Assembly: GCF_000143415.4 (NCBI RefSeq)
Contig: NW_003314290.1
Span: 1,398,476-1,462,475, forward strand
Source of the DNA: Selaginella moellendorffii
Taxonomy: Eukaryota; Streptophyta; Lycopodiopsida; Selaginellales; Selaginellaceae
Reading direction: 5' to 3'
DNA length: 64,000 bases
Shown: piece after piece, positions 11,056-23,311 of the stretch
How positions within the stretch are numbered: the first letter of the stretch is position 1
How the letters are laid out: each line of letters starts with the position of its first letter
The notes under the pieces: model-generated
The model's database searches: none
What the model saw: only the letters and a program-made list of their open reading frames with translations
What the model was told of the DNA's origin: nothing
Translations under genes and position numbers: made by a program

Positions 11056-13403
11056 ATGGTTCTAGGGGTGGCAGCGGCTCCGGCCTTCTCTCTGCTGTGG
11101 CCGCCGCGGCACAGCGAGAATGCGGTGCTGGGAAACAGGTTTTGTGGCTCAGGCAAGCTTGGGCAGCACAGAAATCGTCTGGGTTCCAAGGTAGGCTGTA
11201 GTTCTGAATCGTATAGTCGACGACTAGAGGGAGTTCATAGATTCGAGGCTCGAGGAGAAGCCTATGGTAGTGGCAGCGAAGAATTTGAGTCTGGAGCTTG
11301 GGGTGAACTAGGTGGTGAAAGCAGGGCCTTTGACGACGAAGAAGCAAGAGAATATGGTGATGGAAAAGAAGAGCTAGAGTCGGAGGAAGAAGGTAGTGAG
11401 GAAACCGAAAGGGGATATGGTGAAGACAACGACGACGAGGAAGAGGGATTAGAATCGGATTATAGTGATGAGGAGGACCGAGCAGACGAGGAAGACTTAG
11501 AATCGGATTATAGTGATGAGGATGGACAACAGAACGAGCACGAAGAAGAAGGTGGCAGCGAGGAAGAAGAGAACGAGGACGAAACGACTAGTTTGGCTGC
11601 AACCAGGGTAGACCGACCGTTTCCGCTGCCTCTGGTGACTGGCGGACGAGGCCCATATCCGGGACCGAGTAGAGTGGATCCTAGGAGACGAAGAGGTGGT
11701 CTCGGGCAACCAGTTCACAGACTGTTCATTCTCAAGCCTCCAATGAGCGAGAGGCAGCTTGCTAGGAGAATTCTAGCCAGTCCCCAGCTGAGGCTAAATT
11801 CACTGCCTGTTCTGAGCTCGTTGCTGCCGGTGGCTCCTTTCACGGAATTCGACAAGGAGTGGATCCACGAGAATATGGTGGAGGTGAAGGACATCCTTGG
11901 ATATGGGAAGGTTGGCGAAGATTACGACCGGGACGTGGAAGATGACGAGAAGTTCTGGCAGCACAGCAGTCCGGATCCAAAGGCACATCTGCACACATTT
12001 TTGTACCTTGCGTTCCAACACGAGGAGAGCTACAGGGCCAAGAGGATGCGGCACACACGAGTCGGACACTACAGGCTTGCGTTCCTTGGAGAGTTCGTGT
12101 TGGATCTGGCAATGGCGGAGCTGCTACTGCAGATGTATCCCCGAGATACGCCAGCAAGCTTGAGAGAACGAGCATTTGCAGTGACGAACAAACGGGGCCT
12201 CGAGCGTATTCTGTCCGATGCCGGGCTTCACCAGCTTGCTTTCCCAGAAGACGAGAATTTTCGTCCGAGGTTTCCGCAACGGTGCCTGCTGTCCAAGTAA
12301 GCGTGTCATTCTTCACGAACTTTGCAGATGTGTGCTTGTTCTCTCTTCCCTGCAGGTCTGTGTTCCTTGCTCTCATTGCAGCCGTTTATTTGTCACTCGG
12401 TATGTCCGAGGTGTACAAGCTGCTGTTCGAGACGTTCGCATTTGATTTGGACGCAAAGTCGGCACAGCCTAAAGTGAGATCAAAACACGAGGATGTGGAT
12501 CATGTGTCAGCGGACTTCGAGGGCCGACGACTCACCTGGAAAGATATTGCATTTTACAAGGTAGAGTAACACATCCTTCGAACTGACTCCTGATTTGACT
12601 TCATCTATCTTCCCCAGCCACCTGAGGATGCGTTATTTGCCGCTCCGAGGCTCTTCAGAGCTTGTGTACCACCTGGCATGTACCGTTTCCGGAGAAACCT
12701 GTGGGACGTGGAGTCTCGTCCCAAAGTCATGGACATACTGGGCTACCCTTTGGATGTAAGAGACGAGAACCTGGATATGACAGAAGCCAGAGAAATCGAG
12801 CTGGGCTTGGGACTCCAGGTAACTTCCTCAAGTTTCCACGAAAGCGCCTTGTCATCCTCTCCTTTGTTTTTAACAGCTGTGCTTCATGCATCCCTCGGCT
12901 TACAAGAACGACCACCCCCGGTTTTGTTACGAGAGACTGGAGTTCATAGGATCAAAGATCCAGGTAATAGCAAATTTTCGTTCGTTTCTTATGGTTTGGA
13001 AGGATCATACTCGAGAAAACAGGACGTTGTCATGGCGGAGAGGCTACTGATGAAACACCTGGACGCCCCGGCGATCTTCCTCAACAGGATCCACCGGGGA
13101 ATTACAATCAACCGGATCTGCGGGAGGCGACTGCGCATGAAGAGGCTCCACAAGTTCATCACCTACGGCGAGGAGCGGCAGCTTGAGTTTGCGAGGTGCC
13201 ACCGTCTGAGGAACTTCACGCACTCAGCCACCCAACAAGCGCTACACGGCCTGGGCTACATTGTTTACGGTAAGGCGGAGGTGAGGCGGCTCATGTTTGA
13301 CGTGTTTGAGTTCGAGAAGCCGCTGCCGACGCAAGCGGACTTCAATGACATGCTGGCGTCACAGGGTCGCCGGTTTGTCAACACCTTGCAACCCACTTAT
13401 TAA
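11056..13403 (+). CDS. RNC1: RNC1-like chloroplast RNase III-domain splicing factor
   Basis: Five exons encode about 700 aa. A transit-like N-terminus leads into a long acidic stretch (about residues 70-190, rich in Glu and Asp). Two degenerate RNase III domains follow. The first is around RVGHYRLAFLGEFVLDLAMA. The second is around CYERLEFIGSKIQDVVMAE. The canonical signature ERLEFLGD has lost its catalytic Asp (here Ser). This agrees with RNC1, known from maize and Arabidopsis to bind chloroplast group II introns and promote splicing without cleaving RNA. The acidic insert makes this protein longer than the roughly 540 aa I associate with the family. Introns are about 55-60 bp with GT-AG ends. 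Confidence 0.87.
11449..11544 (+). repeat. In-frame 48-bp tandem repeat in RNC1
   Basis: A segment starting TTAGAATCGGATTATAGTGA occurs at 11449 and 11497, a 48-bp period. It encodes LESDYSDE twice in the acidic insert. The period is a multiple of three, so the frame is kept. Confidence 0.85.
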
Positions 13404-13937
13404 GTTAAAATCACATAACCAATGTCAGATTTTATTTGATGTGTAAAACATTTTGATATTTGTGCTTGTGTTTAGGAGTTGAAATATACTATTTATATTT
13501 GAAATGATTTAACAATTTATAGTATAGCTTTTATTAAATATATTTCAATTTTCTTACTGTTTTCATAGGTATTGTTATGCTTAAATTTACTTTTTCTTTT
13601 GATCTTCATTGCATTCTTGTTTTTTGCCATGCCATACTATCATTAATCAAAAAGTATGCATTTAAGGTTGTTGATGTTACTCCATTACATCAAGTTTTTG
13701 GTATTGTGGGGTGTGATCATATTAATGTTGCACCCATCTTTGGTGTATTGCCATCTCTAGTTTCTATAAGACATGATTACATGGTTTATCCTATTCTTGG
13801 TGTTTTGCCATCTCTTGTTGATGTTGAATGTGATCATGACATTAATTGACAAACTATGAATGATGTAATCCAGTTTTTAGAGAATATTCAAAAATCAAGT
13901 TTATAAGAAGACAATATGTACATGCTCAAGTGGATTC

Positions 13938-14066
13938 TAGATTGTGATGATAAACTTGATTATTATAAAGATAGTTTTTCTAGATTGTGATGATAAACTT
14001 GATTATTATAAAGATAATTTTTCTAGATTGTGATGATAAACTTGATTATTATAAAGATAATTTTGG
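13938..14066. repeat. Three-copy 43-bp tandem repeat
   Basis: The phrase TAGATTGTGATGATAAACTT starts at 13938, 13981 and 14024. The copies are nearly identical, which suggests recent amplification. Confidence 0.92.
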
Positions 14067-14791
14067 AGACAAAATAAAGATTTCATAGAGTAAGTGTTAA
14101 TCTTTCAATTTGCTATTTAATTCTCCCTCTTTATCTTCTATTCTTTCCCAACCTTCTATAAATAAATTCTTTTTTACAATTTTAAAAGCTAATGATTGAA
14201 ATAATTTTTTTCATAAATATTTTATATTAAATGTTTTCATATATATATATATTATACTCATTAATTAATAACTTTGTTTTTATAAAATTGCTCCCTGTAG
14301 AATACATAGTAAAACTTTTAACTAGTAGCTATTCAACAATAGTTTTAAAAAATAAAATAAACATCCTTAAATGTATTTCAAAATTAATTTAACTCTAAAT
14401 TTTTTATATTCTTTTTTAAATTAAAATTTATATAAGAAAATGTGACCACTCAATTCAACAAAAACTAAAAGTTACATAGATAACCCTAAACAAAATAATA
14501 TGTAAATATACGTATAATAATGCTCAAATAATCATATTCTAGAACTCAAAATTACTTTATCAAGAAACACTATCCAAAAGTTTATATTACCTTATTAAGA
14601 AACACTATGTAAAAAGTTAAAAGTTTAGAGATTTACAATAGTTTAAATAAATATTAAAATTTATTTTAATTTAAAATTATGAGTGTTTAGGATATAGTAA
14701 TAGGTATATTAAGAATGGATGGACCAAATTCAATCCCAAATAAATGGTTTATATATTATAATATTATAATTAACATATTATCTAAGCAAAG

Positions 14792-14797
<6 letters not shown>

Positions 14798-14823
<26 letters not shown>
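14798..14823. repeat. (TA)n microsatellite
   Basis: An uninterrupted alternating TA run of about 25 bp in the AT-rich island. Confidence 0.9.
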
Positions 14824-16830
14824 CCAAACCTTACACCATCCTCCCTTTTAAAATATGAAAAGGTGATAACAATAAGTCAAGTGGACAATTATAAAGTACT
14901 ATAAGAATCTGAAGCTCTCACAAAACCACCAACATAGTTGTTAATAAATATAACTAAAACAAAACCCAAAGGCATAGCACAAACATTACTTAATTATGGA
15001 ACCTTTATGAATTAATTACAACTCTATGTGCAACTACTAAATTGTTGAATTAACCCCAAAGCCATAACTTTGAATAAAAACAAGGGACTTTGAGAGTTAA
15101 TGTAGTTTATAAAGCACTATTGCAATAACTAATATATCCTATTTTTAAGTCTGCCTATTAATGATTTTCTAAAATTATTGTTAACTCAAACTCACTACCA
15201 TAAGCAAAACTTGCCTTTGCATCTTCCCTTCAATCAACATCTAAAAACTCAAACTCACAACTTTGTTTACCATTACACATAAAAGGTTTGACTCACTTCA
15301 TTTATCCTTTATATCATCTTTATCCCTTTCTCAAAGGAAAAAAATTGTGAAGCATTAACTTTGTTTTGATTTACATTTATCCTCACTCTACTATTTATAT
15401 TCAGCTTCACTCTATTATCACATTTATTCAGCCTCATTACATCAAGGCTAAATGTTTTATTTGGACTTACTATGTTTGTCCTTACTTCACAATTTATGTC
15501 ATTCGTCTTTGTTCCATTATTGTATCTGTTTGTCCTCACTCTATTATCGGGGGCCGAATTTTGTCTCTGAAGAAAAAATAATTTGAAGTGTTAGAGCAAA
15601 GAAGAGAAAATGAGAAAAATTGGGGTGTAAAAGAAGAAAAAGTGGATGAAAAAGCATTGAAAGAGGAATTTTAAACAGTTGTCAAAATATAAATAAGGAG
15701 AAAGGGCATAAATATGATCAAAACCTAGATATTAGGGTATTTTGGCCACTATAAAATAAACAAAAGATTCACACTATTCAACCTCCTTAACACACAACTC
15801 AACACTTAAGAAAAATTAATAAAAAAGTTTACACTCTCAAAGTAATACATAAATTTTGTAGTAGCAATAATAAAATAAAAGCTTTCAATAGCATTCTCGA
15901 CCAGAGCCATACACTCAACCTAAAACTCTGGCCAAAGTGACTTAACCCTTGCAACAAAGGAATATTTAATGCCAGAAATCAAAGATAGAAAACACTCAAC
16001 TCAACACTAGATTGAGAATGATAATTATAAAAGTCATAAATGATTGACATACCATGAAAAACAAACATTGCAAATAAAGAAGAAACACTAGAAATATAAA
16101 AAGGTGGCTCAAGCTAAAAAAATAAAAAGGTTAAAATTCTAGATTTTGTAAAAAAGTAATATAGATCTAAATTTAAAAGAGAATGAAGAAATAAGAACAA
16201 AAAGGAATACTAGAGTAAAACATTGTCAAAAAGTTTTACCCTTCAAGGATAAATTATAATGTTCCTCACCTCCACCAATTAAAAATAAATATATTAGGTT
16301 TAAACCCTTATTTATATAAAAGAATGGATGGCCCAAATTTAATCCTAAATAGACTTGTTGAGGTCTAGGATGGTAGTGAATATACCTAGAATATGCTTAG
16401 ATATTCTAGAATATTCTACCATCAAATGGTTGTTATTCATTTAGATTAATCTTGTATTTATAATTTATAAATATATTTATGATTATACTTTCTTAAACAC
16501 TTTTTAATTTTTTTTTTTATTCTACCATCTAATGGTTGATATGCAATAAGATTAATCTTGTGTTTATAAATTATAAACATATTTATAATTATAAATTTTT
16601 ATTTGATCAATTGGATTAATAAGTAAGAATAACACTACTATCAAACAAACCAAACATTAACGCATAACAAATTATTATATACATATATTTATAAACCTTA
16701 CAAAATGTTTATAAATATCATTCTTATAGATGTTTTAAAATAAAGATATATTTAAGACCTTATTAGCAGAAGAGTGTCACTAACTAGTTTTTAGTAGAGA
16801 AGCAGTGAAATTGTCATTAGAAACCTCACT

Positions 16831-19800
16831 CTAAGCATTATATTGCAAGTCGATACGTTGCCTCGTATCTGGAGGTTGCCAGCAGCAACCGATGGACCAA
16901 TTCAAGATCCCATCGATCATATCCATACTGGAGCATGCTTCCCACTAGCCAAAACAAAGGCATGAAGTATGAGCCAGTAATTGGTATTTCTCAAACTTAC
17001 CAGATTATCCGTGCTACCTTCAATGTGGAAGAGCATCGTCCCTAATCCCTTCACCCCATCTGTTTCAGCCTAATGACAGACAATGTGTGATAATATGCGA
17101 GAAACTCCAGGCTCTTAAGTCTTACCACACAGGCGCAAATTAAGATCCCAGCTCCGCCTAAAGCTCCTGTTACTTCCGCAAGAATGTCTGATAAACACCT
17201 CTTCTTAGCGGAGAAAAAGCAAGGACAGGAAAACAGCTTACTTCTTCGATCCATGCAGCAAATGCTGAACCATTGCACAGAGCTTCCCAGGCATTGCCAG
17301 TTCTTTAGCCGGCCAATCAACCAGTCTTCTCGACTTCGGCTGGCGTCCGTTACGTTGTTAATGTAAGTATACGTTCTCTGGCTGTCCGAGGCAGCACTCC
17401 CAATAACGCAAGTCCCTCGTCCCAGTTTACCGGCTAGCTCGCCCCTCTTGGCGTGCTTCCCGTTGATCATCCGTCCACCGTACATCATAGCGTCTTGGAC
17501 TGGCAGCAACTTGGCAGCGTAGGGATTCGAAGTAGCCAGATCGTTCATGCTGAAGTGTCCACTAAAACTGGCCATAGCCCGATCCCGATCCCTGTCCTCG
17601 TCAGTCACTGGATGTCCTTCCCCGCTAGTAAGCTCTTCGGAGTTGGAAAGGAACTTTTTAACAGCGTCAGCTGTCAGCTCTATCGCGGATAGAAGTGCCT
17701 GTTCCTTCAGAAACTTCGTCAGCTTGTGTCTGGCGCTTCTCGTCCTCGCAAAATGCAGCCACCGCTTGTGCCGTAAGAATTGCTTCTTGTTTGATAGGCC
17801 CTGACGTTGCAAGCAACGAAACGTTGAAGAGGCGAGATAAAAGTGAACTTTATTACCTCATATGTCAAAATCTCCACCACCTCGGCATTTGATAAAACGT
17901 GTGTTGGCGATACAAGGTTGCCATTGACCTGACAAAACAAATACATGAATTGATAGACAGTAAGATTTAGCTTACCTTTGCTCCAACCATCTTGTTGCCA
18001 ACATCCGCATGCAATTGGTACGCGTAGTCCACAACTGTTGCGCCTCTTGGAAGATTTTTGATCTGCGCAAAGCCAAACCTTAGCAACGTGGTGATGGTTA
18101 CTAACTATCCAGCTAACCTCTCCCTTTGGAGTAAATACAAAAACTCGGCTCCCCAGTAGATCAACAGTCACAGTGTCAACAAACTCCCTTGAGGTCATAT
18201 TACCAACAAATTCTTCTTGCCATTGTCGGATAGAGTTCAGCCAGCTAACCTGAGAAAGAAACAGTTAAGTATACTTCAGGAAAGAGAAGATCTGCGTCCC
18301 TACACTTCTATACCCTGCGAGCAAGATCTGCAGCATTCAAACAGTTAGATTGTTGCCTTGAACCATTTATAGCTGGTGTTAAGGCTATGCTTCCACTGAA
18401 GTGCACGGCAATGCCATACTGCGCAATTTTGTCCATTTTGTCTGTTCTAATCTGCAAACAAAAGTTTTTAAGAAAATAGACCAACATAGCAACTATTAAG
18501 CACCTGAATTTCCAGCGGGAAAAATGTCTTTGAACCAAATGGGATGACTTTAGTGTGTAGACTTTGGTAGCCATTGGGTTTTGGGGTAGCAATGTAGTCT
18601 TTCATCTGAGCACGAATTTTAAGTTCAGTGGCATTACAAAGAAAAACTTACGGTTTGCGGTACAGGAGACCATAATGTGTGTACCAGTCCGAGAACATGA
18701 TAGCAGACCTGCAGCAATCATTTCAAATTACCAAAAACAAACCGATAATAGACACGATACTTGTTTGGCACTGCACAGACGATCGATGGAATCCGGCTTC
18801 GGCTGCAGCACAATCCTCACCTGTAACACAGTGGAAATTCAGGTGGCATAACCGGTAAATATTACTACCTGAGCAACGTCTCCAGCTTCTTCTAGATTTT
18901 TCTTTTTCTTGTATATGCTGCATGCAAACCCGCTCCTTCACAATTCCAATACGTATTTTGAAACAATACCTATAAAGGTCTTTACATAAAGTAAAAATGT
19001 TGACACCATCAATTACATGAGAAAGAAATTGATCGCTTTGCACAGACTTTACCAACGCATTTTTGGCCTGTTCACAACGTGTCAAGAACACAACAAAGAC
19101 AAAACAAACTTACCTGCAAAATCAGATCGCTTTGACTTTTAAAATGCTTCTCGACTTTTTTTTTCATGTCAATATAATCTGCAGGATACGCATACATAAA
19201 AGATAGCTCTTCCAGTTCTGACTGAATGAAAAAAGAGCACGTCATTGTTAGGACCAAGACCAAAAAGTGCATTTCAGTACCTTGATTTTATGTATACCTA
19301 GCAATCTAGCCAATGGTGCAAAAACCTGAAGCGTTTCAAGAGCAATATGCCTCTGAAGAAATAAGTGTTAGCACCGTGAGCTCGCTTAAAGTGAACGCCT
19401 AACTTGTTTGTGTTCTGGCATGAACGACAACGTGCGCATATTGTGCAGTCTGTCAGCAAGCTTCACAACGATCACGCGCACCTAAAATAAATAAAGGCAG
19501 TGATGAGATGACAAAGATTTAAAAAAATCAAGTACAGAACCTCCTCTGTCATTGCAAGAAACATCTGTCGCAAATCGTCCGCCTGAGCATCCTGTACTGC
19601 AGCCTGAGAATCAGAAAATTGAATCTTTCCCAGCTTAGAAACCTGCAGATTTGAATCAGTTGTATTTGTATTCTTTTCAAAAGATGTTACCCACGACGTA
19701 CCTTCGTTTCACCTTCGACGATCCTGCGGACATTAAAACCAAACTCTTCCTCTAGCTTTTCAAAAGTTACAAAGTCCGTGTCCTCCACAGTGTCGTGAAG

Positions 19801-20537
19801 AAGTCCAGCCGCAATAGTTTCCCAATCCATTTCCTAGGCATGTACGTAAGCGTGAAGCTAAAAACGGCTTCTGAACTACTTACAAGCTCGCCAAGTATAC
19901 GTCCGACCTCAACCGGATGGATGATGTAAGGCTCACCACTCCGCCGTTTTTGCCCGTCGTGTGCATCGAAAGCCAACTGCTAAAGTACTGAGCCAAAAGA
20001 AAAATCCGTGCATATCTTCGTACCTTTAGAGCTTCTTTCACCCTGTTAAGTTCTCCTTGCGAAAGGTAAGAGATGCTAGTCCGCAGTTTCTGGTGGCGTG
20101 AGAAATCAAGAACTAGATACAAGAAAACTCAGGAAGAACTTACATCCCATAGTGAACTGAATCCATATTCCTCGGAGGTATCCGATCCATTGTGAACACG
20201 ACAGCTCCGCAGCCTTTTATAAGCGTAAGACTTCTACGAGAGCACGCTTTTCTCAGAGATAGAAGAGATTGATGGGAAACTTTACGCACCTTTAGAATAG
20301 CAGCTGTTCGAAGAAATCCCCTTCTCGACTTAATTTCAGTCTGGAGATGAGAATCAGCGGTGTTGGCTAGATTGCCAGTGAGTTGCCGGGGAGCAATCCA
20401 TGCAGAGATTGTACAGCAACACCTTCTACAGCTCGGAGCTGCCTCCACCAATGCTGAGGACAAGAAAATGCAGTGAGCGCTAGCTCATCGACAAGAGCGC
20501 CATTCCTCGAACCTGGATAGTGAGCCGCGCATGCCAT
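16831..20537 (-). CDS. RSH1: RelA/SpoT homologue RSH1 (plastid ppGpp hydrolase/synthetase family)
   Basis: This is a gene of about twenty small exons. The HD hydrolase domain is intact, from [20 protein letters not shown] through LLHDTVED and [13 protein letters not shown]. The synthetase-like region follows ([41 protein letters not shown]). Next is a TGS domain ([35 protein letters not shown]). The end is an ACT-like region ([28 protein letters not shown]). The last exon ends [13 protein letters not shown]...YNA, matching the RSH1 tail. I placed the start at 20537 (MACAAHYP, spliced to LVEAAPSC) because the next exon has no ATG of its own. In Arabidopsis RSH1 mainly degrades ppGpp in chloroplasts; that is inferred here. 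It is divergent from ribokinase. Confidence 0.88.
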
Positions 20538-21146
20538 ATCCCTGCGATCGATGTGGATTCCAATTCCTCGTCACGGTGGAACCGGCGGCCGGATGCAGCA
20601 TGCAAGCAGATTTTCCTCCAAAATCTCCATGCCTGCTACACAATTCGCGAAATGCGATGCCCGGACACTGCCCGCGCGCTGCCAATCGCTCGAAAATCCC
20701 TAATCGCTCTCTCGCCTTGCGGCATGCACTGCAGCGCCAGGCGAAACAAAATCCAAAACCCTAAGTAGCGCTTCTCTGTTCTAGGTCGAGCACGAAGGAC
20801 GTGTGTGTGTGGACTGCCCAAGCATGGCCATAGGCACACGTAGATATTTGCAAGGAGCGTGTGGACTGTGGAGTATGGTGTTCGATCCCTGCCCATGGCA
20901 AACCATGAATTTAGCATATTCCACCGCAAATAGCGGTAGTATCTCCGCATATTCTATCATATGATTCAAGTGGAGTGAGGTGTTCGATACCTCATATAGA
21001 TAAGTTTTTTACAATTTGCATATTCCACCGCAAATTCTCGCGGTGGTATATTCGGAGGGCCATTTGGCATATTCCACACATGATTCAACCCCTTCTTCCT
21101 CGCGTATTAAAAGCCTAGCTAGGAACAACGAGAAAATTAGATTGAT
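20538..21146. promoter_or_regulatory. Divergent RSH1/ribokinase intergenic region
   Basis: About 610 bp lie between the two start codons. A telo-box AAACCCTAA is at 20756-20764 and probably marks the RSH1 side. A diverged duplication of about 100 bp lies at 20877-21088. A TATA-like GTATTAAAA lies near 21102, at a sensible distance for ribokinase. No gene is seen. Confidence 0.5.
20877..21088 (+). repeat. Diverged tandem duplication of about 102 bp in a promoter
   Basis: Both copies begin GGTGTTCGAT (20877, 20979), contain GCATATTCCACCGCAAAT in the middle, and end with GCATATTC...ATGATTCAA. The match is partial, so the duplication is old. Confidence 0.75.
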
Positions 21147-22451
21147 ATGGGCGAGCTTCTACTGGCGCGGCCGCTGGTCGTGGTGGGATCGGCGAATGCG
21201 GACATCTATGTGGAGCTGGATCGAATGCCAAAGGAGGGCGAGACGCTGGCTGCGAGGAATGGACAAACTTTACCAGGAGGAAAGGGAGCGAATCAAGCCG
21301 CTTGCGCTGCTCGCCTCTCCTTCCCAACGTTCTTCGTTGGCCAGGTATGAGAAAGCGATCTAGATCTTCGGGAAACTCTAGCTCCTCACGAGGATAAGAT
21401 CAGAGTTCCTGGAAAGGAAGTACCAAAAAAAAAAAAGGACTGAACACTGTGTCTCGATCTTACAGGTCGGGAAAGATGGAAATGCGACGATGTTGAGAGA
21501 TGCACTACAGACCTCTGGGGTTCGCCTCGACTATCTCAACACAGTCTCGGGGCCAACAGGTCATGCCATCGTCATGCTCCAGCCGAATGGACTAAACTCC
21601 ATCGTCATTGTTGGAGGCGCGAACACTGCGTGGAAGAAGCGGACGGGATCGTCGAGCATTCCCGTCCAGGCCGAGGAAACCATTCGAAAAGCCGGCGCTC
21701 TTCTCCTGCAGAGAGAAATCCCAGACGATGTCAACATCGAAGCCGCAAAGGTACTCAAAGTTGAATTTTTACCGAGTTTCTCTTCTTTGTTCTTCGTTGC
21801 GAAGCTCGCTCATACTTCGGTTGCCTTTTTCGGATTGCAAGAGAAGCGGACATTCCCGTCATCATGGACGCAGGAGGCTTCGATTCGCCCATTCCGGAAG
21901 AACTTCTCAAGTATATCACGGTTTTGAGTCCAAACGAGACGGAGCTTGCTCGTCTCACGAGCATGCCGACGGAGACAACGCAGGAAGTCGTCCGTGCTGC
22001 AAACAAATGCCTCGACATGGTAATAAAAGAGAGAGCGAGAGAGAAAAAGGAAAAGATCAAACTAAGAAACAAACCTTTGTGACAGGGAGTGAAACAAGTT
22101 CTGGTGAAGCGAGGAGTTCAAGGCTCTATGCTTGCAAAAGCTGACGAGAGTCCCATTCTCCAACCAGCGATTCCAGCCCCGGCTGTTGTCGACACTACAG
22201 GCGCTGGAGATACTTTCACTGCTGCCTTCACGGTCGCAATTCTCGAAGGCAAAGAGCCAGCCGAGGCCTTGAGATTTGCAGGTATTGGGAAATCAGTCTT
22301 TCGCGTTTTGTTTTTCGACCATCTTGTTCTTGCTGTTGTTTTCTTCTCAGCTGCTGCTGCATCAGTGTGCGTGAGAGCAAAAGGAGCGATTCCAAGTATG
22401 CCGAATCGGAAAGCTGTGGATGAAGTCTTAAAACACGAGCAGTACGTGTAA
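21147..22451 (+). CDS. RBSK: Ribokinase (PfkB family)
   Basis: Five exons encode about 340 aa of a PfkB carbohydrate kinase that phosphorylates D-ribose. Visible motifs are the N-terminal VVVGSANADIYVELDRMP, the substrate-binding LPGGKGANQA, and the C-terminal anion hole and catalytic Asp in VVDTTGAGDTFTAAF. The start at 21147 gives a short N-terminus with no clear transit peptide. The junction between the second exon (ends at 21750 if GT is used) and the third (EADIPVIMDAGG, codon at 21843) does not keep frame with any GT-AG pair I can find; it is off by one base. It is convergent with the Sep15-like gene. Confidence 0.85.
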
Positions 22452-22602
22452 ACGAGCCAAAACAATTCCAAAGAGCTCACAAGCAACAACCAGGAACACT
22501 TGAAATGAAAAACAACTCACATGTTTCACCGCAGCTTTAGATTCACAGAGAACTCCTGTCGAAAATCTCATTACCAAAAAATGTCTTCTAATTGACACCG
22601 GA

Positions 22603-23243
22603 TTAGATCTCGGTATGCTTCGGTTTCACTTTCTGTTCTAAGAACTGCTCGATATGCTCCATTTTCCAATTGTCAATCCTACAAGGCAAGACGAACGAAA
22701 ACAAGACGATAAGAATGGGTTTTTCTTTTTCTCTCATCGACACAAACCTGACTGTTTCCTTCTCGTTACCATCCTCGTCAAGAAGTATGAGCTTGGGCGA
22801 CGCATTGAATCGATATTGAGCTTGGACGGCCGGGAATTTCTCCAGCTTGCTCTCGATAAAGGTCTGGACGTGGGGGTAAAACATGAGCTTCCTCATACAA
22901 ACTTCCAAACGAGCTCCAGAGAAAGTAAGCTACAAAATAAAAAAAGAAAAATTAACAGGATTCATTCCAGAAGAACCCTATACCTTGCTGAGCGACTCCT
23001 CGTTCTCTTCAGCGCAGCATTTTCGACAGTCCAATTCCAGCTCTTTGAATCGAATCAAATGAATTCACCAATCATGGAAGAACAGCAACAAATTTTACCT
23101 TGATCCTTGACGATTTCGGCGAAGGCATCGCAGTCGGAGCAAAGCGCGAGGCCAGTGAACCCTAATTCCTCACACGTCTTGTCGGCACGGCCACACAATG
23201 CGACGGCGCCGAGCACCGCAAGCACCAAAAAATGGAGCTCCAT
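22603..23243 (-). CDS. SEP15: Sep15/SELENOF-like ER thioredoxin-fold protein, non-selenocysteine form
   Basis: Four exons encode about 155 aa. The N-terminus is a signal peptide (MELHFLVLAVLGAVALCGRA). A Cys-rich domain follows (CEELGFTGLALCSDCD; LDCRKCCAEE). The Sep15 thioredoxin-like domain then has FSGARLEVCMRKLMFYP, SPKLILLDEDGNEKE and IDNWKMEHIEQFL. In animals the motif is Cys-Gly-Sec; here it is Cys-Met-Arg, so neither Sec nor a replacing Cys is present, as I recall for plant members. The animal protein binds UGGT and helps ER glycoprotein folding; a similar place of action is inferred. There is no ER-retention tail (ends PKHTEI). Confidence 0.85.
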
Positions 23244-23311
23244 GACCTTTTTCCCGAAGCGACTCTGCTAAACTCCTAGTAATCTTATCCAAATAAACAA
23301 CAAAAACGATT

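Larger units (their letters stand above)
13404..16830. other. AT-rich gene-free island with degenerate repeats
   Basis: I found no credible gene. The sequence is very AT-rich. It holds a 43-bp tandem repeat (13938-14066), a (TA)n run near 14798-14823, and a direct repeat of the phrase AGAATGGATGG(A/C)CCAAATT at about 14712 and 16322 with similar bases after it. Two related blocks built on ATTCTACCATC(A/T)AATGGTTG lie near 16415 and 16518. These look like remains of mobile elements, but no coding domain survives. Confidence 0.6.

Noticed and set aside
13577-13849. 90-codon open frame after RNC1
   Set aside because: Internally repetitive, AT-rich, no recognisable domain; treated as repeat DNA.
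13938-14066. CRISPR-like repeats
   Set aside because: Head-to-tail 43-bp tandem copies without unique spacers in a plant nuclear context.
20438-20463. RSH1 start at 20463
   Set aside because: That codon is TTG; a consensus acceptor (CTTGTCCTCAG) precedes the exon and an upstream ATG exon at 20537 joins it in frame.
20520-20768. Plus-strand open frames upstream of RSH1
   Set aside because: No similarity to any family and overlap with the RSH1 first exon and leader on the other strand.
22603-23243. Selenocysteine codon in the Sep15-like gene
   Set aside because: The position reads Arg (CMRK) with no in-frame TGA.
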